From Flaviflexus huanghaiensis (GTDB taxonomy: Bacteria > Actinomycetota > Actinomycetes > Actinomycetales > Actinomycetaceae): a stretch of 64,000 bases of DNA. The notes beneath the pieces are model-generated. The model searched no databases, had not been told where the DNA came from, and saw nothing but the letters and a program-made list of their open reading frames with translations. The stretch lies in NCBI RefSeq assembly GCF_014118685.1, contig NZ_JACFAK010000010.1, positions 1-64,000 on the forward strand, in the 5' to 3' direction. How positions within the stretch are numbered: position 1 is the stretch's first letter; each line of letters opens with the position of its first letter. The translations under genes were made by a program, and so were the position numbers. Shown here in pieces: positions 60,165 through 64,000 of the stretch.

Positions 60165-61040
60165 TTACTTGAACTCGATGATTCCCCAGTTGAGATGCGG
60201 CTTGGCGCCGGTCACGTCAGCGTCCTCGTCGACAAGGCGGAAGCGAAGCTCACCCTCCCCGACCTTCCACAGCTCGGTCTTGAGCGTCGTGCCAGGGTGC
60301 ACGGGTGAGGTGATGCGGGTCTTGAACCGGGTGATCCGCTCCGGCTCACCCGGAACGAACTCGTTGATCGCGTGGCGCATAACGACACCCGCGTACGAGA
60401 TCGCGTGCAGGATGGGGCGCGGCTCGCCGTTCTCGGCTGCGTAGTCCCAGTCGATGTGCTGCGGGTGGTAGTCGCCCGACAGCCGGTAAAGCAGAGCCTG
60501 ATTCTCCGGGATCCGCTCGGTCACGACAACGTCCGGCTCACGATCCGGCATCTCGACGATGTCCTTCGGCGCGGCAGGGCCGCCCCAGCCGCCGTCGTAG
60601 ATGAGGCAGTCCCACGACTCTGTCGTGAACAGCTTCTTCCCGTCCGAGTCGTACGTGTCACCGATGTGCTGCGCGAGCAGGCCTCTGCCCTCACCGCGGT
60701 CGAAAAGACCTTCGAGCTTGACGAAGGTCTCGAGCCGGTCGGACATCTTCGTCATCGGTTCATGGAAGGTGATGTCGAATCCCCAGTGGAGGGAGCCTGC
60801 GTAGTTGTAGCCGTAATCGATCGTCCGGGTGACGTCGGAGTCGACAATGAGCATGGCGCCGAACATGGGGAGCACCTTGAGCTCCGGGTTCGTCGAATCC
60901 TTCTCGTTGATGTACTCCAGTCCGTCCTTGCCGTCGATGCCGGCGCCGCAGCCAAGCGCGAAAAGCTCGAGGTCGCGGAACGTGTAATCACGGATGAATG
61001 GGCCGAATGTCTGGCCCACCATCTCGGTGTTGATCGCCAT
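60165..61040 (-). CDS. MaoC-type (R)-specific enoyl-CoA hydratase-like protein
   Basis: This 291-residue protein has two hotdog halves. The first (about 5-140) is degenerate: GPFIRDYTFRDLELFALGCG. The second (about 150-290) carries the hydratase-2 motif LYRLSGDYHPQHIDWDYA, with Asp190 and His195 as the catalytic pair; the usual Asn of GDxNPxH is His here. PILHAISYAGV follows as in MaoC proteins. It resembles the hydratase domain of peroxisomal multifunctional enzyme 2. Lying between caiC and the transporter, it is a candidate for hydration/dehydration of carnitinyl-CoA and crotonobetainyl-CoA in place of CaiD (crotonase fold). Confidence 0.85.
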   Translation of the reverse strand: MAINTEMVGQTFGPFIRDYTFRDLELFALGCGAGIDGKDGLEYINEKDSTNPELKVLPMFGAMLIVDSDVTRTIDYGYNYAGSLHWGFDITFHEPMTKMSDRLETFVKLEGLFDRGEGRGLLAQHIGDTYDSDGKKLFTTESWDCLIYDGGWGGPAAPKDIVEMPDREPDVVVTERIPENQALLYRLSGDYHPQHIDWDYAAENGEPRPILHAISYAGVVMRHAINEFVPGEPERITRFKTRITSPVHPGTTLKTELWKVGEGELRFRLVDEDADVTGAKPHLNWGIIEFK

Positions 61041-61053
61041 ATCTAGTCTCCTT

Positions 61054-62610
61054 CTAGTTGCTGGTCGTCATGTCATGTGTCGGCTGACAGGCCGTGTGCC
61101 GGTCAGAAAGTTCTACGGGCTCTTTGAGCTCTTGGCGGTTGACCTTGCCGTAGGCGCCCCGCGGTAGCGCGGTGCGGAACTCGACAATGGTGGGAATCTT
61201 GAAATAGGACAGGCGCTTCGCCGCGTAGGCGATAATCGACTCGGCGGTCACTACGTCGGATGAGGGGACGACGACGGCCTTGACCGCCATGTCCCGCACC
61301 TCGTCACCGACCCCGACGACCGCGACAGCCTCAACCCCCGGACAGCCGCTGAGGACGCACTCGACCTCGGTGGCCGACACGTTCTCGCCCGCCCGCTTGA
61401 TGAGATCAAGGTGCCTGTCGAGGAAGTAGAACCACCCGTCCTTGTCGGTGACCGCGTAATCGCCCGTGCGATACCAGCCATCCTTGAGAACCGCTGCGGT
61501 GGCAGCCGGGTCGTTCCAGTAGCCCATCATGAGGCTGACTCCGGGAATCCCATGAATGTAGAGCTCCCCGCATTCGCCAGCAGGTTGCTCGCGACCGTCC
61601 TCGGCGCAGATCCGGGCCCGATAGCCGGGACCGATCCGTCCGATGGAGGGCCAGCGCCGCTCGCCGACAGGCGGGTCGGTGATGACGCCAACGAGCGACT
61701 CTGTCGACCCGTAATTGTTGAGCAGGGTAATCCCGAATCGGGACGTGAATTCGTTTTTCTCGGTATCGGATAGTGGCAGGAAGTAGTGCATCTCCCGCAC
61801 AACGTGGTCCTGCTCCCCGTCATCGACCGGTTGCTTGAGCATCGTTCGTGCGATCATCGCCATCCCCTGGACGAGGGTGGCCCGGTGCCGGCAAACAGAC
61901 CGCCAATAGCGTGTCGCCGAATAACGAGTGAGAGCGATAAGGGTCGCGCCCGCCTCGATAACGGGCATGAGGGCCGAGAATTGGAAGTTGATGTGGGTCA
62001 TCGCCATCGTCGTCAGCAACCGGTCCTGCCCGGTCATCGCCATCTGCCACACACAGAACTCGCCGGAGAACGTCGCGTTCCTGTGGGACAGCATGACGCC
62101 CTTCGGCTGGGCCGTCGTGCCGGAGGTGAACATGATCTCGAACAGGTCGGCGCCGAACGGCCCGTCACGTCGTACCCGCCGCGGCGCAGGTGGTGTCCTG
62201 TAGCCGCCCTCCGCATAGCCCCGGATGTGGAGCTGCGGAACCGAGGTGATGTCAGCGCCAAGTTCGGGGTCGGACACAACGAGACGGACTCCTGTGTGGC
62301 CGAGCATGTAGCTGGCCTCGAAAAGAGTGGACGCTGCGTTGATCGGGACGAGGACGCCGCCGATCTTCGCAAGTGCGAGGAGGGTTTCGATGAACTCGAC
62401 AGAGTTGTGGAGGAGGGTGGCGACGCGGTCGCCGGGGTTGACTCCAAGGTGGACAAGTATGTCCGCCAGAGCCTCGACGCGTTCGTCGAACTCCCCGTAC
62501 GTGTACCGGCGCACGCGGCCCGTGTCAGGATCCTCAAAGATGAGGAACTCACGTTCGGGGTGAGACACGCACCGTGCCTCCCACAGCTCCCCCACACCTC
62601 TGTCAGTCAT
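61054..62610 (-). CDS. caiC: CaiC-like crotonobetaine/carnitine-CoA ligase
   Basis: This 518-residue acyl-adenylate-forming enzyme activates a carboxylate with ATP and CoA. EIMFTSGTTAQPKGVMLSHR is the AMP-binding P-loop. LLNNYGSTESLVGVITDPP and ERRWPSIGRIGPGYRARI match E. coli CaiC closely, as do FCVWQMAM and YRTGDYAVTDKDGWFYFLDR. DLIKRAGENVSATEVE and the C-terminal GAYGKVNRQEL (catalytic Lys region) complete the family. The resemblance to CaiC over the whole length is better than to generic fatty-acyl ligases. It starts ten bases after the caiB stop. Confidence 0.85.
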   Translation of the reverse strand: MTDRGVGELWEARCVSHPEREFLIFEDPDTGRVRRYTYGEFDERVEALADILVHLGVNPGDRVATLLHNSVEFIETLLALAKIGGVLVPINAASTLFEASYMLGHTGVRLVVSDPELGADITSVPQLHIRGYAEGGYRTPPAPRRVRRDGPFGADLFEIMFTSGTTAQPKGVMLSHRNATFSGEFCVWQMAMTGQDRLLTTMAMTHINFQFSALMPVIEAGATLIALTRYSATRYWRSVCRHRATLVQGMAMIARTMLKQPVDDGEQDHVVREMHYFLPLSDTEKNEFTSRFGITLLNNYGSTESLVGVITDPPVGERRWPSIGRIGPGYRARICAEDGREQPAGECGELYIHGIPGVSLMMGYWNDPAATAAVLKDGWYRTGDYAVTDKDGWFYFLDRHLDLIKRAGENVSATEVECVLSGCPGVEAVAVVGVGDEVRDMAVKAVVVPSSDVVTAESIIAYAAKRLSYFKIPTIVEFRTALPRGAYGKVNRQELKEPVELSDRHTACQPTHDMTTSN

Positions 62611-62620
62611 CGCGCGCAGC

Positions 62621-63844
62621 CTACGGCTGCTCCACCTGCTCTCCGAACTTCACTGCACCTGTTTCACCGAAGCGACGGATGTCGTCGTCGGAGAAGCCGG
62701 CGCGCTCCAAGACGTCCCGGGAGTCCTGCCCGAGGCCCGGCATGGGCCGCCAAAACCCGCCCGGGTTCTTCGCGAACGTCGGGAACGTGTTGGGCCCCTT
62801 AATGGTCACGCCGTCGGCGTTCTCCCACTCGATGAAGTTGCCCCGCAGCGCGACGTGCTCGTCGGCGACAACATCGGCGATCTCATTGACAACCTGAGCT
62901 GCGATCTTGTGGGCAACGAAGTCCTTTTCGACATCCCACTTGGACCGAGCGAGGAGGTACTCTTCGAGCTTCTCTTCAATGAGGTCCGCCTTCGGGCCGT
63001 TCCGCCACAGAGCGGACGTGCCCTCCGGGTAGTCGTCCGTGCCCCACAGGTCACCAAGACCGATCTGCTCGAGCAGGTACTTGTTCTGCGGCACGCCATA
63101 GAGGCATAGGCCGATATAGCCGTCCGCGCATTCGTACAGGCCGATACCGCACAGGTTCTGATGGCGACCGCCGGGACGGTCGTACGTCACGCCTGCGTTG
63201 AGATAATCCATCATGTAGTACGTGCCGACGCGCAGCATCGTCTCGTACATCGCAAGATCGATCGACTCGCCTTCGCCGGTGATGCCGACCTTGTGAAGCG
63301 CCGCGAGCGATGAAGACACGATCATGAGGGCATTGAAATAGTCCGCCCCGTAGGGGTGGATATTCATCGGCTGCTCGGTCGTGCCGTTCTGCGCAACAAT
63401 CCCCGCGTAGGACGCGACCGTGAGGTCGTAGGCCGCGGATTCGACGCGCTCCTTCACACCCGTCAGGCCAAACCCGGACACGTGGACGATGACGAGCTTG
63501 GGGTTGATACTCCACAGCCAGTCGTCCGTGATCCCCTTGCGGGCGTACGTGCCGCCCTTCGAAGACTCGATGAAGATGTCAGCGTCCTTGACGAGGCCCG
63601 CGAGGGCCTCCTTCCCCTCGTCGGTGAAGGCATTGAGGGAGATCGAGCGCATGTTGCGCCTCTCCAACTCCTTCACCCACGCGGTGTCGCGCATGGAGTC
63701 ACCGCTCCACACGTTCTCGATCCACGTGACATCAGCACCCCACTCACCCATGATCGCGGCCGCGGTAGGCGCAGCGATCTCGACGGCGGAGTAGACGACC
63801 TTGACGTCATCGAGGACGCCGAAAGAGGGCTTGTTCGTCTCCAT
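62621..63844 (-). CDS. caiB: CaiB-like L-carnitine/crotonobetaine CoA-transferase
   Basis: This 407-residue class III CoA-transferase moves CoA between crotonobetaine and carnitine. The N-terminus GVLDDVKVVYSAVEIAAP and the segment GEWGADVTWIENV match E. coli CaiB. IHPYGADYFNAL places Asp168 at the CaiB catalytic position (Asp169 in E. coli). GESIDLAMYETMLRVGTYYM is nearly the same as in CaiB, as is NPKLVIVHVSGFG. NTFPTFAKNPGGFWRPMPG is the closing signature. The match is along the entire length, so this is CaiB rather than a general formyl-CoA transferase. Confidence 0.9.
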   Translation of the reverse strand: METNKPSFGVLDDVKVVYSAVEIAAPTAAAIMGEWGADVTWIENVWSGDSMRDTAWVKELERRNMRSISLNAFTDEGKEALAGLVKDADIFIESSKGGTYARKGITDDWLWSINPKLVIVHVSGFGLTGVKERVESAAYDLTVASYAGIVAQNGTTEQPMNIHPYGADYFNALMIVSSSLAALHKVGITGEGESIDLAMYETMLRVGTYYMMDYLNAGVTYDRPGGRHQNLCGIGLYECADGYIGLCLYGVPQNKYLLEQIGLGDLWGTDDYPEGTSALWRNGPKADLIEEKLEEYLLARSKWDVEKDFVAHKIAAQVVNEIADVVADEHVALRGNFIEWENADGVTIKGPNTFPTFAKNPGGFWRPMPGLGQDSRDVLERAGFSDDDIRRFGETGAVKFGEQVEQP

Positions 63845-63855
63845 AAGTTCTCCCC

Positions 63856-64000
63856 TTACCTGTAGTCGCGAAGGGCAGCGCGGCCTGTCGCGAGGATCAT
63901 GACCTCGTCGGTGCCGCCCGACACGCGGTCAACCCGCAGGTCCCGGAAGGCACGCTGGACGCGGTGCTCACCGGTAACGCCGATGCCGGCGAGAACCTGA
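63856..64000 (-). CDS. caiA: CaiA-like crotonobetainyl-CoA reductase, C-terminal end
   Basis: The last 48 residues of an acyl-CoA-dehydrogenase-family protein are visible, ending [29 protein letters not shown] followed by [20 protein letters not shown] matches the end of E. coli CaiA very closely. Those helices line the FAD and substrate site. The start is beyond the window edge. It is followed eleven bases later by caiB, so it would be the first or an early gene of this operon. In the pathway it reduces crotonobetainyl-CoA to gamma-butyrobetainyl-CoA with electrons from FixABCX. Confidence 0.88.
   Translation of the reverse strand, partial: QVLAGIGVTGEHRVQRAFRDLRVDRVSGGTDEVMILATGRAALRDYR

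Noticed and set aside
1-64000. tRNA, rRNA, CRISPR arrays and a replication origin
   Set aside because: No T-loop-like tRNA signature in any intergenic region, no spaced repeats and no DnaA-box cluster were seen. This was a reading by eye, not a covariance search.

Overview
The window is chromosomal DNA from a high-GC Gram-positive bacterium of the Actinomycetota. This rests on the RNA polymerase-binding protein RbpA, mycothione reductase (and so mycothiol), a GarA-type FHA protein followed by the FtsR MerR regulator, the pafB-pafC-tatA-tatC-helY block, and separate Lnt and polyprenol-phosphate-mannose synthase genes. I cannot name the genus; the order Actinomycetales is a guess. There are no tRNA, rRNA or CRISPR loci, and no gene-free stretch exceeds 300 bp.

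Layout. 1-2010: the 3' end of an IS481-type transposase abuts the 3' stub of an ABC ATPase gene, followed by its two intact permease genes. 2197-10043: small membrane and regulatory genes, a DUF488 protein, an APC amino-acid permease, a Nudix hydrolase, a Ca2+-type P-type ATPase and thymidine kinase. 10335-15293: a complete oligopeptide-type ABC importer with its two ATPases fused. 15357-24512: mycothione reductase, a 2-hydroxyacid dehydrogenase, alanine dehydrogenase, aminopeptidase N, garA-ftsR-merR and a DinB/mycothiol-type protein. 24780-35073: a DUF421 protein, a P1B ATPase, a hypothetical protein, a GNAT acetyltransferase, a penicillin-acylase-type hydrolase, a TetR regulator and a UvrA-like ABC protein. 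35250-46150: rbpA; then, on the minus strand, lnt-ppm and the operon pafB-pafC-(small membrane protein)-tatA-tatC-dgk-helY; then a divergent DUF3866 gene. 46160-54711: a metal ATPase with its ArsR repressor, two MFS transporters and a 1143-residue nuclease/helicase.

54820-64000 is the most interesting region. On the minus strand it holds fixABCX (an electron-transfer flavoprotein, a flavoprotein-quinone-type oxidoreductase and a ferredoxin-like protein) and a cluster caiA (partial)-caiB-caiC-MaoC hydratase-MFS transporter. A TetR gene on the plus strand lies between the two groups, next to a strong palindrome in the fixA-tetR intergenic region. This resembles the enterobacterial cai/fix anaerobic carnitine-reduction system. 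Within the window a MaoC (hotdog) hydratase stands where CaiD (crotonase fold) would be, an MFS carrier where the BCCT carrier CaiT would be, and a TetR where CaiF would be. The inferred route is import, CoA activation by CaiC/CaiB, dehydration by the hydratase and reduction by CaiA with electrons delivered by FixABCX.

A second window-wide signal is leaderless expression. At about fifteen genes a TANNNT -10 hexamer ends exactly 6 or 7 bases before the start codon with no ribosome-binding site. I used this to choose several starts.
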